Notes under the pieces: model-generated
Told to the model about the DNA's origin: nothing
Databases searched by the model: none
What the model saw: the letters and a program-made list of their open reading frames with translations, nothing else
Assembly (NCBI GenBank): GCA_003993805.1
Contig: RSEF01000001.1
Span: 208,037,182 to 208,101,181 of the forward strand
DNA: 64,000 bases
Direction: 5' to 3'
From: Himantopus leucocephalus
Taxonomy: Eukaryota; Chordata; Aves; Charadriiformes; Recurvirostridae
Part shown: positions 14,101-26,386 of the stretch, piece after piece
Position numbering within the stretch: position 1 is the first letter of the stretch
Layout of the letters: every line of letters starts with the position of its first letter
Position numbers and translations under genes: made by a program

Positions 14101-15260
14101 CAGGTCTAAATCAGTTTTCTGGTGTCCTGCAGTAAACTCCATCAAGTCAGGCTCAGAATTCATGACTCCAAAGCCCATTTTCAATATGCTAGCTGTTAAT
14201 GCCCTGCCTAGGAAGGTCACCAAGTTCTCATGCACTGTTCAGTGGGTTCATAATGTCAATAAGAAGCTCACATGATCTACCCCTGCTTAATGAAAATTTC
14301 CATTGTGATACAGCCAGAGTGAGCCCACAGCAGAGTGTCTAATGCCTGATCCTGCTGACTTCCACCATCCAGGGCAGCTTCTGAGCAGGCAAAGTGCAGA
14401 TGAAAGGAAGTTAGGAAGGAAAGGCAATGGTAACGAATGCTATTTGGTGAGACCGAAAGACTTCTTGTTGCTCACACAATATCCCTAAGACTTACATCAG
14501 GAGGACATGTAAAAGATGCTTTCCAAGTTTAACGTAAACTGTGTCTGAGGAACTATGAATCAAGCAGTACAATCATCTCCTGCCAGACACTGCAATCCCT
14601 GAGATGTTTTAAGTGACAATATCGCACACAGTTTTAAGTGCTTTGTCAAAGTCCTCTTCCTTTCACACAAGCCTGTAACATCAGCATGCAAAGTCATTGC
14701 CCCACATGCAAGGGTACAGTGTAGCTTTGCCAGGAACAATCAGAGAGAAAATTTTATTGGACATTTTAGCCTAATGAGTTAAACACTGACTTGGACTGCC
14801 ATTTGTTACCTGATAATTTTGTGCGATGTGACATTGGACAAATAATTTTAACCAATGTTTTCCCTATCTCTACAGTGTGAATGTTAACAAACACCTAGCT
14901 AAATTCCTGAGAAAGGCTCTGATGAGTCCACTTTTGTAAAAAGCTTTTGAAAATGCAATGTCCTTACTAACTCCAGAGGAATGCTGAACAAAGGACAAGA
15001 GCTGAGACATGCACAGGCTTACAGGGCTGCCGTGCAAGCTCTGTTGCCTGTCACAGAACTGAGAAAGGCTGGAAGTTTCTCAGGGAGAGCTGGTAAAACC
15101 ACCTATTATTAATTTGCCCTCCTTTTTCTACTACAAGACTCTCTTTTCAAACTTTAACTGTTTGAACTGAAATGCAACATTCCAAGTGTCTGCCTTAGGC
15201 TGATGTCTTTTCATTCTCCGAGAATAACTATTATACTGCTATTAAGATTGCCATGCCAAG

Positions 15261-15473
15261 CTTTCAAAAGGCATTCTGTGCAACCTTAATTTGGTCCCTT
15301 GTGCGTATCTATTACAAAGCTGACTAACAAATAACATGATTGGAGACTCTTTTTTCTTACAGAGTCNCTTTCAAAAGGCATTCTGTGCAACCTTAATTTG
15401 GTCCCTTGTGCTTATCTATTACAAAGCTAACTAACAAATAACATGATTGGAGACTCTTTTTTCTTACAGAGTC
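15261..15473. repeat. False tandem duplication at a single-N join (2 x 106 bp)
   Basis: 15261-15366 and 15368-15473 are the same 106 bases with two mismatches, separated by one N at 15367. This is best explained as two contig ends (perhaps two haplotypes) that overlap but were not merged. Confidence 0.9.
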
Positions 15474-16630
15474 TGCCTCATTCAGTGCCCAAAATGACGG
15501 TCATCACAGAAGGCAGGATTCACCTGCCCTGCCTTCAGGTATCTGCAGCCCCGATGGATACACCTGAATTAGTCACTTTGGGCTTCCCTTAGTGTCACTG
15601 AAAAAAGAAACAGGTACTTCCAACGTGCAACCCATCTTATTCTTAGATAGACACCTAAAACACATGAAGCCTGTTCAAAAACAGTCAATTTTTGTCTCTG
15701 TTACAGACATATCTATGGTTAGATGCGGGATTTTATTTGGCAGAATATATACCAGGCATTTAATTTGGGTGCTACAGTGTATAGTGAAGTACATCACCAT
15801 CCCCTTTCTCAAATGGGATTGGGGTGCAGAAATGTTAAGGTAAATAGTTTCCACTAGTTTTAGATACTAAGATATATAATGCTTGGCATTATATAGCACT
15901 ACGCACATTCAAGAAACAACTTCTGTTAACTTCAAATATAGCTATGTGTGCTCTGCACTTCTTCAAGTCAGACCCTACTGTCTCCAGCTGGGCATCCAGA
16001 AAATGAGAAACACATCACTAGAGACCAGCTGTGAGAAATCTGGTTTACGTCATCCGTGTAGCAACACAAACAGGCGGGTATAGAAATCCTTTCAGGGCAC
16101 TCAACTGCCTTAGGGATTCAGTTTTCTTTTCCATCCATCTCCTGCCACACGCTCACTTCATAACTTTCAACTCTGCAACAAATGGCGTAAAGGTTCTACA
16201 GACTGTCTCCCTCTGTACTGTAAAATCACAATTCATCTCCTCCAGTATGTGTACTGAATCCTCTGAAAAAAGTCGTTTGCACACCTAATAATTAGAGCAT
16301 ATGTCCTACATATGTAAAAGAAGGCTGAATTAAGATTCACAAAGCATTTCATTTCTGAAATTTTCTGACTCCTGATTGCTGTGATTGTTCGGGCTGGAAT
16401 TCATCTGCCCTAACTTATGTTACCTTAAGTTAGACATCTAAGTGCGCTAATGATCCATAGCTGTCTTACAGTCACTGGGAAAAGAGAAAGCAATTGGAGA
16501 TGGGGAAGGGCAATGGAAACTCAACACTTCCTAAGATAACTATGAAAATGGCATGTTAGATTAAGCACCCTGTGGTGGCACCTGTTTCTCTCACAGACTG
16601 TAAATGGAGCCTATGGTGCCTACATCAGAT

Positions 16631-16680
16631 TTAGCCTTTTAAGTTTTGTTTAGCCTTCTAAGTTTTGTCTTCTAAGTTTA
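16631..16680. repeat. Imperfect tandem repeat, about 18-bp unit
   Basis: TTAGCCTTTTAAGTTTTG is followed by TTTAGCCTTCTAAGTTTTG and a partial third unit TCTTCTAAGTTTA. About 2.6 copies, in upstream intergenic DNA. Confidence 0.75.
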
Positions 16681-17469
16681 TGTTTCGAGCAAATTGTTCC
16701 TACATTTATTAATGCGGTACATCAGTACTTTAAAATGCCCACAATGACTGTAGGCGTGCACAAATCTTTCTTTTGTTTGTTTTTTTTCAGTGCATGTTTT
16801 TATCTAATTCTGCCATTCCAGGGGCCTCTGGAGAGGCCTCAGTATTTAATTTAGAAAGTACTTCTGAATGAAAATGGAGCTAGATAAATGACAAAATATA
16901 TTTTACTGTATGTGCTACTTCCTAGGAATGCGTTGAATTAGTATGCTTTGTTGGGTTCTCCCCCAGGAGACTGATTTAGTCTAATGATAGTGCAAGGTCA
17001 TTAGCACAGTATCAGCATAAATTCTGCTTAACCAATGCCAGGTGGTTAACTAGTTTATGTTAATGTGTTGTGTGCATAAAACTGTGAACCCAACTCCTCT
17101 GTATGACAACGTGATCGGAAGAAGGAGTTGGACAGCCTGAATATATTCCCACTAATTTGGAACCAGAGACAAATCATTCTCACTCCTGCCCCTAAGAGAA
17201 GCTGAAGTCTCTTATGCATTCCCATCTAAAGCAGATTGAAAAGATTTTTTTCTTAACAAGCTGATTTACAAACTGCATATATTTAAAAGAAACAAATTAA
17301 AATATGCTTAATGTGCTTTCTCCAATACTTACAAATCAACTCCATTTAAAAATCTGGTTGCTTATATATTGTACTCTGTTGTAGATGGGTTCTATTTTTG
17401 GCACGACATAAAATTACCTTCCCTGAAGAAAATGAACTGTAAGCACAGAGTACATTTTAAGATATACAA

Positions 17470-18242
17470 GACTGAATGTATGGTCCTGCACCTGGGTCAC
17501 GGTGATCCCCAGTATCAATACATGCTGGTGGATGAAGGGATTGAGAGCAGACCTGCTGAGAAGGATTTGGGGGTACCAGTGGATGAAAAATTGGACATGA
17601 GCTGGCAACTCATGCTTGCAGCCCAGAAAGCCAACCATATCCTGGGCTGCAACAAAAGCAGTGTGGCCAGAAGGTCAAGAGAGATGATTCTGCCTCTCTG
17701 CTCCTCTGGTGAGACTCCACCTGGAGTACTGTGTCCAGCTCTGGGACCCGCAGCACAGGAAAGACATGGATCTGTTGGATCAGGTCCAGAGGAGGGCCAC
17801 AGAAATGATCAGAGGGCTGGAGCACCTCTCCTATGAGGACAAGCTGAGAGTTTTGGGGTGTTCAGCTTGGAGAAGAGAAGGCTCCAGGGAGATCTTGTTG
17901 TGGTCCTTCAAGATATACAGGGGGCTTATAAGAAAGACGGGGAGAGACTTTTCACCGGGGCCTGTAGTGACAGGACAAGGGGCAATGGTTTTAAACTGAA
18001 AAGAGGGCAGGTTTGGATTGGATGCAAGGAAGAAATTTCCTACGATGAAGGTGGTGAGACACTGGAACAGGTTGCCCAGAGAAGCTGTGGATGCCCCATC
18101 ATTGGAAATGTTCAAGGTCAGCCTGGACTGGGCTTTGAGCAACCTGGTCTAGGGAAAGATGCCCTTCCCATGGCAGGGGGATTGGAATAGATGATCTCTA
18201 AGGTCCCTTCCAACCCAAACCATTCCATGATTCTATGATTTG
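17470..18242 (+). pseudogene. CR1 LINE copy, 3' part of reverse-transcriptase ORF with frameshifts, plus 3' end
   Basis: Best-preserved CR1 protein relic in the window. The + strand encodes the C-terminal tail of CR1 ORF2: motifs AEKDLGVPVDEKLDMS, AAQKANHILGC and SREMILPL in one frame; [31 protein letters not shown] in another; then [12 protein letters not shown] and DRTRGNGFKLKRG in a third. At least two frameshifts (near 17700-17715 and near 17855) break the frame, so it is a dead copy. It ends with the canonical CR1 3' terminus (GGTCCCTTCCAACCCAAACC, then CCATGATTCTATGATT) at about 18242. The 5' truncation at about 17470 is typical of LINE insertion by target-primed reverse transcription. 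No full catalytic RT core is present. Confidence 0.92.
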
Positions 18243-18782
18243 ATGATAAAAGCTCCAGGAGGCAGAGTTTTGAGCTGCAGAGTTTTACCTTTCTGACCCT
18301 TAGGTTCTGGATCTGTCCATTTAATGGTGTCCCGTTGCTGATTCTGAAATGACTGAAAAGGACTCATTTTGCTATATCTGTGAAATACAGGCATGTCAAG
18401 AGGAAGTATGACAAGCTTGCTTTCCAAGCACAAAACCACACACAGTACTAAGATGGTCAGCAATGGAAACGTGGTTCTCCTTTGTGCATTGTACATTTCT
18501 TACTGCCAGCCAGAAATTTCTCTATTTGTAAAATGGTGTTGGAAAATTCTTGAGTCGGAAAAAAGGAACAGAAAAAAACAAGGCTGAGGTTTTTGGTCAA
18601 TCAGATTTAGTAAGTATCTCCATTGCACATGTGCACCCAGACCTCAAAGAGGTCTGAAATTACCCATGAAGGAAAGGAAAAAAAAAAAGCCCAGAGTCAT
18701 GGCTCAGTGGTTTTGAAACACTGTCGACAAGATGAGTAAGTGGTGTTCTGTGAAACTGGAGACAAAGGATGAAAGGCAAGCT

Positions 18783-18812
18783 GTAACTCAGGAGGACGTA
18801 ACTCAGGAGGAC
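18783..18812. repeat. Perfect 15-bp tandem duplication
   Basis: GTAACTCAGGAGGAC occurs twice head to tail (18783-18797 and 18798-18812) with no mismatch. Unlike the assembly duplications there is no N between the copies, so it may be a genuine recent micro-duplication. Confidence 0.85.
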
Positions 18813-19447
18813 GAGGAAAAATTTTACGTAACTAGAAGGTTCAGTCCTTATAAAATCCTGAAAATATTACAATAAACTTCTGATGATTTAGATGGCTGAG
18901 TAGAGAGGACATTGTATAGGACACGTATAATGGCTGCTCAGAACTTCAACTCTCAGGAAACTGAGGGGGAATCTTTAATCAACAAAGGAAGACATTTGAT
19001 CTCTTACATGTCTTCTCAACTGAGCACAAACTGCAAAACTGTAGATGACAAGAAGTTCATGTGCCATCTTTGTGGTGCCAGAACCAAGATTCTGAGGGTT
19101 CAGCATCGAGGTACATTTCAGTCTCTACAACATCGCTCAGACGGTATGTTTTAAGTTGTTTACAAGACAATAATTTACAGAATTTGAGAGTGTTTCCATA
19201 ATGAAAATGTGCTGGAGAAGGAAAATGCTTCCTGTCCCAGAGGGGAGAACACAGAATAGAGGGAAAGTCTGGGCAGGATAACACACAGGGAAACCTACAC
19301 CGTACTGTTCTCTGTCTTACTAAAACTGGATGCTTTACTTCTTAAGTAATATCTACAATATGCAGAGAGAAAACATGAATTATCATGAGAAATTTCAGTC
19401 TGAAACCTCTGATCCTAGAGATGTCAGGCTACCATTAATAAAACATT

Positions 19448-19472
19448 CCTAGAATTTCTCTAAAATTCTAGG
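19448..19472. repeat. Perfect 10-bp inverted repeat (hairpin)
   Basis: CCTAGAATTT at 19448-19457 and its exact complement AAATTCTAGG at 19463-19472 flank a 5-base loop. No T-run or known element is attached. Function unknown. Confidence 0.8.
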
Positions 19473-21760
19473 TGACAGTTTTTTAACTCAAATATAATAT
19501 GTCCAAGACAAACAAAATCTGACCTCATTTTGACAAGCACAAAGGAATTGATCACAGAAATAACAAGAGCCGTTCAGTAGAAGTTACTGTGGCTTGAGGA
19601 CAGCTGTTTTGCAAAGCCCAGAACAGAAGGCTCAGATTACTCATAGCCAAGTATTTTGAAAGACCAAGCAGAGGATCTGATAAACCATTATTGTTCACAT
19701 ACAGTACAAGATCCAGAGGGAAAAAAACCCAAATCTTTAAAAATAGTCATTAATCACTTGAATTACTTAACACTGATATTGGGGGATTCTCTGTCTCAAG
19801 ATACTGTAAAATTGAGTTTCTTCCTATTTTAAAATCAAGTTTTGATCTTTTTTTCTGAAAGATACCATGCTAACTCTTGAGAAATCAAAGCAGGAGGTCA
19901 GACAGCAAAACACGTTGGCTTATGTGTGCAAGAAGTCAAACTATATCGTGTCAGAAAGGTCTCTTCTATCCTTTAAATGTATGACCCTGGGAACTGTGAT
20001 GCAGAAGACATGTAGTCTTTTAAAAGGTAGTATTTTCTTACTAAGAAATACTTATAAGAATGCATAACCCATTCTTTTTAAACCTGAATTTAAATCTAAA
20101 TGCTGGTTCTACTGATATCAATGGGGGAAAAAAATCCTACTTAACCTCAGGAGGGCAACATTTCTTCTTTCATTGTGGTTTATACTCACTTTTTGAAAGC
20201 ATGGCTCTGAATATTGCATGTACACTATATGTCAATTGGCCCCATCACTAGGCACCAGTGGGAGTCTGAGTGATACAGCGTTTCTCAAAATGTAACAAAT
20301 AAACACGTCCATCTTGGGACATCCTTTTTCTCTCCCTCCCTATGTGTGTGTCAGTGGTGCAGTATTTATCTCTTGACACTTGCAGTGGAGAACTAGCCAA
20401 AAGTTACACAGAGCCAGCAGAAGCCATTTCAGGGTTAGGAAGGGAAGCAGGTGTACACTGAAAGGGAGAAGGGCACAGCATCCTGCAGCAGTGCAGACAC
20501 AAGAGAGAAGACCAAAAGACTGGATACATCAAAGCTGCCTGCAGCTGTTCTCATGGATGGGCGAGACAAGCAAGCGTGCACAGCTGGCTGCTGGAGGGGG
20601 ACGGACAGTGGCACCAATTGCAGGTCTGCAGCCCAGATCTAACGTTCAGAGAGTTTGAACGTGAGTTCTCATGAATCAATGCCAAGTTTGCAGTGATACC
20701 AGGCAGCAGTTCTTGGGCTTGTGTTTGAAAATCTCAACACCTAAAGTGATCGGTTTCACTGGGGATTTTCTCTGTACGTTGTTTAACTGCTGCCTGTAGT
20801 TCAGACAGTACATCTGGGCCACAGATCACTGTACTGCACTTCTCTTCTTGGTGTCTTGGTACCTGTAGGATATTGTGATTATTGTAGCAACACATGACTC
20901 TGCCCCTGTTTTCTAATTCCAAACATATAATGGTTTGGTCTACCTTTTCCTTGCGTTCTTTTAGTCTGCCATCATGGTTACATTCACTTACTTAAGAAGC
21001 ACAGTTTAGCAATTGTGAGACGTTTCTCCATCCTACTCTATGCACCTCTGCTCATTCTCAAATCATTGACAGCTTATAAACTGGGGGATGGGGTCATTGC
21101 CATCGTTTGCCTGCCCTCCTATATAACAGAAATCACAGTGCTGCCCTAAATTAATCCCTGGAGGTACACATTTTTTTAGTTGTCATTTTCCAATAAACTG
21201 CAGAACCACTTAGAAATTTCATCTGTGGCTTGTAGTATGGTACATATAAACATGCTTTTCTCTTTCACCTTTACAGACCTTTTAGAAGAGATCAATAGAC
21301 CCCACGAATTCCTAAGTACAGCTTGAAACTACTTGACTGGTTTTAGGAAAACATCAAATCTTGCCTTTCAAATTTTCAGTGATGAAGAATATACAACTTT
21401 GATACTTCCATGGCTTTCCACACTGAAAAGTATGCCTTTTATTTCTAATCTTAATTTGTCTAACTCCAACTTTCACCTTGATATGTCATTGTCCACTAGG
21501 CAGAATAGCCTTCTAGAATCAATATCCTGCCTCCGGGAGGTAGCTGTGACCCCTCTGATTTTCTCCTTGACAAGCTAAATGGCTCGTGATTTTTAAGCTT
21601 TTTCCTGAATGGCATGTTTCTCAACCTCTAACCAATCCTGCGGTTTTCCTGTCAGTGTTTTTCACTTTATCATGGTCCTTTTTTAGACTATATTCACAGG
21701 AACTGGATGCAGCAGTCTAATAATAACAGAAAAAAGCATCATGCCCCTACTCTAACTGAA

Positions 21761-22090
21761 ATAGAATCATAGAACCATAGAATAGTTTGGGGTGGAAGGG
21801 ACCTTTAAAGGTCATCTAGTCCAATCCCCCTGCAATGAGCAGGGACATCTTCAACTAGATCGGGTTGCACAGAGCTCCATCGAACCTCACCTTGAATGTT
21901 TCCAGGGATGGGGCATGTAACACCTCTCTGGGAAACCTGTTCCAGTGTTTCACCACTCTCGTAAAAAAATGTCTTCCTTCTGTCTAGTCTAAATCTACCC
22001 TCTTTTAGTTTAAAGCCATTGTCCCTTGTCCTATCGCAACAGGCCCTGCTAAAAAGTTTGTCCCCATCTTTCTTATATTCCCCTCATTAA
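21761..22090 (-). repeat. CR1 LINE 3'-end fragment
   Basis: It begins with ATAGAATCATAGAACCATAG (three octamer-type units) and GGTGGAAGGGACC, then the GTTCCAGTG...CCACT and GTTTAAAGCCATTGTCCCTTG blocks of the CR1 3' region in reverse orientation. It stops at about 22090 within the 'CCCCATCTTTCTTAT' segment. This is a short, 5'-truncated, non-coding copy in the intergenic DNA 3.7 kb upstream of the PDGFD CpG island. Confidence 0.93.
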
Positions 22091-25000
22091 ATAAACATCC
22101 AAGAATCCCAGTGATAATGCACAAAGATCTTGGGGTTTGCTACTTAATCACCATATTTCCAACGTTCTAAGGTGTGGACACACAGCACATCTGTGCTCTA
22201 TGGAAAAACTGTATGACACTGGAGCATCTCCCAGCCAACAAATTATAACTGAGAGGGCTACAGCCCATTGACTTCCTTGATAATCCACCCCCATATTTTT
22301 TTCTGCATCAGTGCTTTCTAGGATTAACTACTTTATCCAGTAACCATAAATGTATTTGTTCCCTATGCTCTCTCCATCATCAGTGGAGAGAAACTGGACT
22401 GTCCAGAAAACAATTTATCGCAGCACAACTGCCTAAAACCGCTGGGCTAGAGTGCCCTCTGATGGGTATCCAGTGGTCTCCATGAACAATGAGAACCTAT
22501 GTGACTGGCTTACACCAGGCACTTTCAGAAGACTAAAATGAGGTGAGATGGATGCCACAGGCACCGGGTAGTGCTGCCATTGGCTATTTCAAAGCATAAG
22601 CTATGCCAGGGCTCAGCTTTAGAGTTCTACTCAGTATCTACACATCTATCTCTGTATAACACCATCACTATAAATCAGCCTATTACTCCCCCAAGGTTTT
22701 TGTCATCTGCAAATGTCATGAGTAATGACTGCTTTTTTCCCAGGTCATTGTTGGAAATGCAAATCAATGAAGAAGCAAAAAATTAGCCTAAGTGTGGCTC
22801 TCACACAAAGAATCCATTTAATAATGTTTCCCTTTTTAGTAAACATTTTTAAACCTGTCATTTAACAAGTTTTGAAAACATTAAGTATGAATGACTTTCA
22901 TTTCATATGATTCAAATTGTGTGGTACCAAGTCAAATGCCTTACGAAAGCTGTAATTTGATGCCATTCTGTTTGTCAACCAGATTTCCTAGTTAGTTAGT
23001 GTGATAAGATTTTCTAGGTTGATTAGCATTATCTTTTTTTCCTTTTAATTTGTATTAATTGAGTCTCCTATCAACTGTTACATTATTTTATCAGGATCTC
23101 AGTCAGCTGACAGATTTGTAGTTACTTAGGTCATCACCCTTATAGATCGGTATGTCCTTTTATGTAGTAACCATGATTTGCTGTAGGTCTTCATATAGAA
23201 ATCATGTGATGCTTTAAATTATCCCCAACCCTTAGAATACAGATTAGCCAATGTACTAGAATGTTCTCCAGAAAGTGAAGATCTAGTGATCTGCTCATAA
23301 AACTGAGCATAAGCCAAACTTCTCACCCTTTGACATAGGGTTCTGTGACACCTTATGATAAAGATAATATTTTGTTTTGTAGCATATTTAGCGCTTTTTA
23401 AAGTGAATTCAGAAGCTGTAGCAGCAGTCATTCAAATGCAGGCTTTTTTACAAAGGTTTACAAATGCACATCAGTCTTGCTGCTCTATCCCAAAATCTTT
23501 CTGTATACCTGTACATCAAATGGAAAAAATCTGGGATTTTTTGACTCTGGGACTAAAATAAATATCTGACAATTGATAGAGCAAGGCCTCTGTTTGAAAC
23601 CCCACAGTAATATTCCCTGGCTGTTTTCTGACCTCAGAAAAAGACTCCTCCCTTCCACTACAAAAATATTTTTGGCTTTAGAAGAAAGATGGCAGCATCC
23701 CATGCTTTGCACAGGGAGGAACAGAAATGTACCATGAGTGTATGATAGGATTTATACACAGTTCCTCTTGATATGTATCACAGCCATTGGTGGTGGAATC
23801 CACTTGCCTGTTTTCATCACTGTCTCATTTACGAGGCCCCATGCTGTTTTGTTTGAGAGTTCTCCAAGCAACAAGTACCTCTGATGCAGAAACAGGAATT
23901 TCATCTTACGCGCCACAGCAGTATGTACCCTTTAAAAAAAAAAAAAAAAAAAGCAACCAAAAAAAACCCCACCAGAGCACTGAGAAAAACTCAGTTCTGT
24001 GCCCTGGTCAGCTTGAGGAAGTTTAAACTTTCAGTCTTTATCAAGCTAGGGAGCACAGCATCCAAACAGCTGTGGAGTGTTTTAGGTGAAAGCCTGTTCC
24101 ACTCTTGTGCCAAAGCTGGACCTGTGCGGCCGGGGAGGCATGGGGCCAGAAAGACACCACATGACTCTAGCTCCAGACCCAGCTCTTGCGAAGATGTATG
24201 AATTTTATATGAGAAAATTTATACAGGTATAGCTAGGTACAGAAAGGGGAACAGCCTCGGAAACTGTGCCCTTTCTTGAATGAATTATATGACTGCTCAG
24301 ATACTCTCAAAGCACCTTTTGTCTGCCTTCTGGGTGGAAGATAATCTGTCCTTCCTTCTTTTCTTCCTCCACTGCTTTAGAATGGCCACTGCACGCCCCC
24401 AAGGGGAAGTCATTACCACTTCTAGCTCCCTGAACGAGGGCCTGAGGGCATGGAGAAAGGAAAGACTTCACCAGGGGGTTGTGATAAAGGTCAGGGTATT
24501 GACCACCTCCTTTTATCTTAAAAGGTACCTGCACTTAGGAGAGAGCTAGGTAGCTGCGATCCTATTGATGCTTTCTGTCAGTTCCTTGTAATGTAATTGG
24601 AAAGAGGCAGGCACATTGACTGGGTGAGCAGAAGACATCTTCAGAGCTCCCCCTATCTTCATTCGCTGTGTCTCCTCTATTTGACTTACTGCTTCTATTA
24701 GGATGACTGGATTGGCCACCTTCCCTCTGTTTGCCTTGTTTCCCCCCTGAAATGGGCACCTAAAGTATAGGCACATCTGCTCACAAATGAAGCACTGTTG
24801 GAGCCTTTCCATTATCTACCACATGGGAGCAGGATTAGGTTCGCTGTCAGTTTTGGGGAACATGAGAGCGATAAAGAACCATGAATTATGCATGACAGAA
24901 TTGCACCCTACTGGTTCCTTAAGACATACAAGATGTTTCAGTCCCATTGTCATCCTAACATGCTCTTGGAGAAAATGTTTCATACAGCCAGAGGCAGTCT

Positions 25001-25539
25001 TCTGACTGTAGCATGGCTCATCCGATATTCCTGATGCGGCACTGTATCGACATTCTTCTACTAGTGAGGTGTTGTTTCACATTGTTAAAGGTCTGGCAGC
25101 ATGTTACAATTTGTTGGACTGGCTAAGACTACACGAAATGTCTTAAGAAATAAACTTGAGTAGGTAAGGATTTATTAGACAACTGTTAAAACCTGATTGG
25201 TTTTTCCTGTCTTCACTTGATTATTTTCATTGTGGCTAATGGAAGGAAAAAGAGTACTAAAACAGCAATCTGATCACAATCCTCACATACCTTTGGTTTA
25301 AACCTAAACTCTTCCAGGCAGTAATACAATCTCTTAATAGCGGACCCAATAATGAGGGTCTAAATTGGTAGGAACTAACTTTTTATGAAAAGCTTCGGAC
25401 GGTGCTTGGCATGACGGAAGAGCCCGTGTATCTCTCCCAGGGACAACTGCGGGTTTTCTTCAGCCAGGGTGTTCTCACCGGTTACCCCACCGAGTCTCCT
25501 CACCCGCCCTGGTGCAACTCACTGATTTGAGTCCTTCCA
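22091..25539. other. Upstream flank of PDGFD, no gene seen
   Basis: AT-rich until about 25.3 kb, with a poly(A) tract at 23934. Composition then rises sharply into the CpG island. No exon of a divergent neighbour is recognisable. Distal regulatory elements may be present but cannot be seen without conservation data. Confidence 0.7.
23934..23952 (+). repeat. Poly(A) tract, 19 bases
   Basis: Nineteen consecutive A's, then an A-rich stretch. There is no recognisable retrotransposed gene 5' of it and no clear target duplication, so it is listed as a homopolymer only. Confidence 0.8.
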
Positions 25540-26043
25540 GCCCACGGGACAACCTTTACGTGGCCACCGCGGGCCCGAGGGCGACGGGACAGACGGGTGC
25601 GCGGCCCCTTTGCTGGCGGGGAGCCCCTGGCAGGCGGCCCCGGCGGGACAGGTTCACGCCGCACCGGGACCAGCCCCCCCCCCCTCCTCTCACCACCCCT
25701 CCCGCCACTTTCTGCGGCCGGCGCGGCCGGTAGCTCACGGCGGGCCCGGGCACCGCTCCCCGCCTCCCCCCGCCGGCCGCTCCCGCCCGCCTCCCTCCCT
25801 GCCGCCGGGCCGCCCCCTTCCCCCGGGCCGCCTCTCCCCCACCCCCCCACCCCCGGCCCCGGGGGCGCTCCCGCCGCTCCAGACCCCGGCGGCGGCTCCT
25901 GCCGAGCGGAGCGGCTGGGAGCGGAGCGGGGGCGGTGCGAGGCGGCAGCGGCGGGCGCAGGGCAGCGCGGCGGCGGCGGTGGCGGCCCCCCCCCCGCCTG
26001 CGACGTGGGGCACAGCGCTGCGGCCGAGGGGAGGGGGCGGCCG

Positions 26044-26064
26044 CCCGGCCCGGCCCGGCCCGGC
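26044..26064. repeat. GGCCC short tandem repeat in promoter
   Basis: Four consecutive CCCGG/GGCCC pentamers lie about 320 bases upstream of the PDGFD start codon, inside the CpG island. Such tracts are prone to length change and are hard to sequence, so the copy number may be inaccurate. Confidence 0.7.
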
Positions 26065-26177
26065 GAGTTCTCACCTTTGCCGAGTTGGGGCGGCCCCAGA
26101 GAGGCAGCGGCAAGTTCAGCACGCAGGAAGTTTGGGGGCAGCTCGGAGAGTAACTCGGCAGCGGTGACTGCTGTTTC

Positions 26178-26208
26178 GGGTGGTGTGGGGTTTTTGTTTT
26201 GGGGTGGG
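26178..26208 (+). promoter_or_regulatory. G-quadruplex-type motif in probable 5' UTR or promoter
   Basis: Four G-runs lie on the + strand: 26178-26180, 26187-26190, 26201-26204 and 26206-26208. The loops are 6, 10 and 1 bases and T-rich. This meets a relaxed quadruplex pattern (the middle loop exceeds the usual limit of 7). If transcribed, it would sit in the PDGFD leader about 180 bases before the start codon and could affect translation or transcription. Folding is inferred, not shown. Confidence 0.4.
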
Positions 26209-26386
26209 TTTTTTTGTGTGTCCGTCCCCCCCCGCATACAACTGCCCCAAACACACAAGCAAACCCGCAACAACAACAACCACAAAGTCCGGGGGAAGAG
26301 GGAGAGAGCGGGAGACAGGGGAGCACCCTCGGCGGGGAGAGCCGCGTTTCTTTGCAGAGCCGCGGTCCCGTCCACAGCGGATCCCA

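Larger units (their letters stand above)
11191..17469. other. Intergenic, no gene seen
   Basis: Unique-looking AT-rich DNA. It holds the false duplication at 15261-15473, a short GT run at about 13169-13180 and the 18-bp repeat at 16631-16680. No coding homology recognised. Confidence 0.72.
18243..21760. other. Intergenic, no gene seen
   Basis: Between two CR1 copies. It contains the 15-bp tandem duplication, the 19448-19472 hairpin and short open frames only. Confidence 0.72.
25900..26386 (+). promoter_or_regulatory. PDGFD: PDGFD core promoter and 5' UTR (boundaries approximate)
   Basis: GC-rich sequence directly upstream of the start codon, inside the CpG island. GC-box (Sp1-type) motifs are visible near 25928-25935, 26033-26046 (GGGGGCGG running into CCGCCC) and 26087-26097. 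No TATA box or CCAAT box stands at a plausible distance, which fits a dispersed CpG-island start. Within the probable leader are a G/T-rich block with four G-runs (26178-26208), a short CAA repeat (about 26267-26284) and a GA-rich block (26290-26330). No ATG occurs between 26004 and 26387, so a scanning ribosome would meet the PDGFD start first. The transcription start cannot be fixed from sequence alone. Confidence 0.65.

Noticed and set aside
17369..17836. 155-codon frame as a host gene
   Set aside because: Its translation is the CR1 ORF2 C-terminal region, followed by frameshifts and a canonical CR1 3' end.
23934..23952. Poly(A) tract as the tail of a processed retrogene
   Set aside because: No homologous coding sequence or target-site duplication is recognisable on the 5' side.
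26351..26361. TTTCTTTGCAG as a splice acceptor just before the PDGFD start
   Set aside because: It resembles an acceptor, but no upstream donor-bearing leader exon is evident and the GC-rich leader looks continuous.
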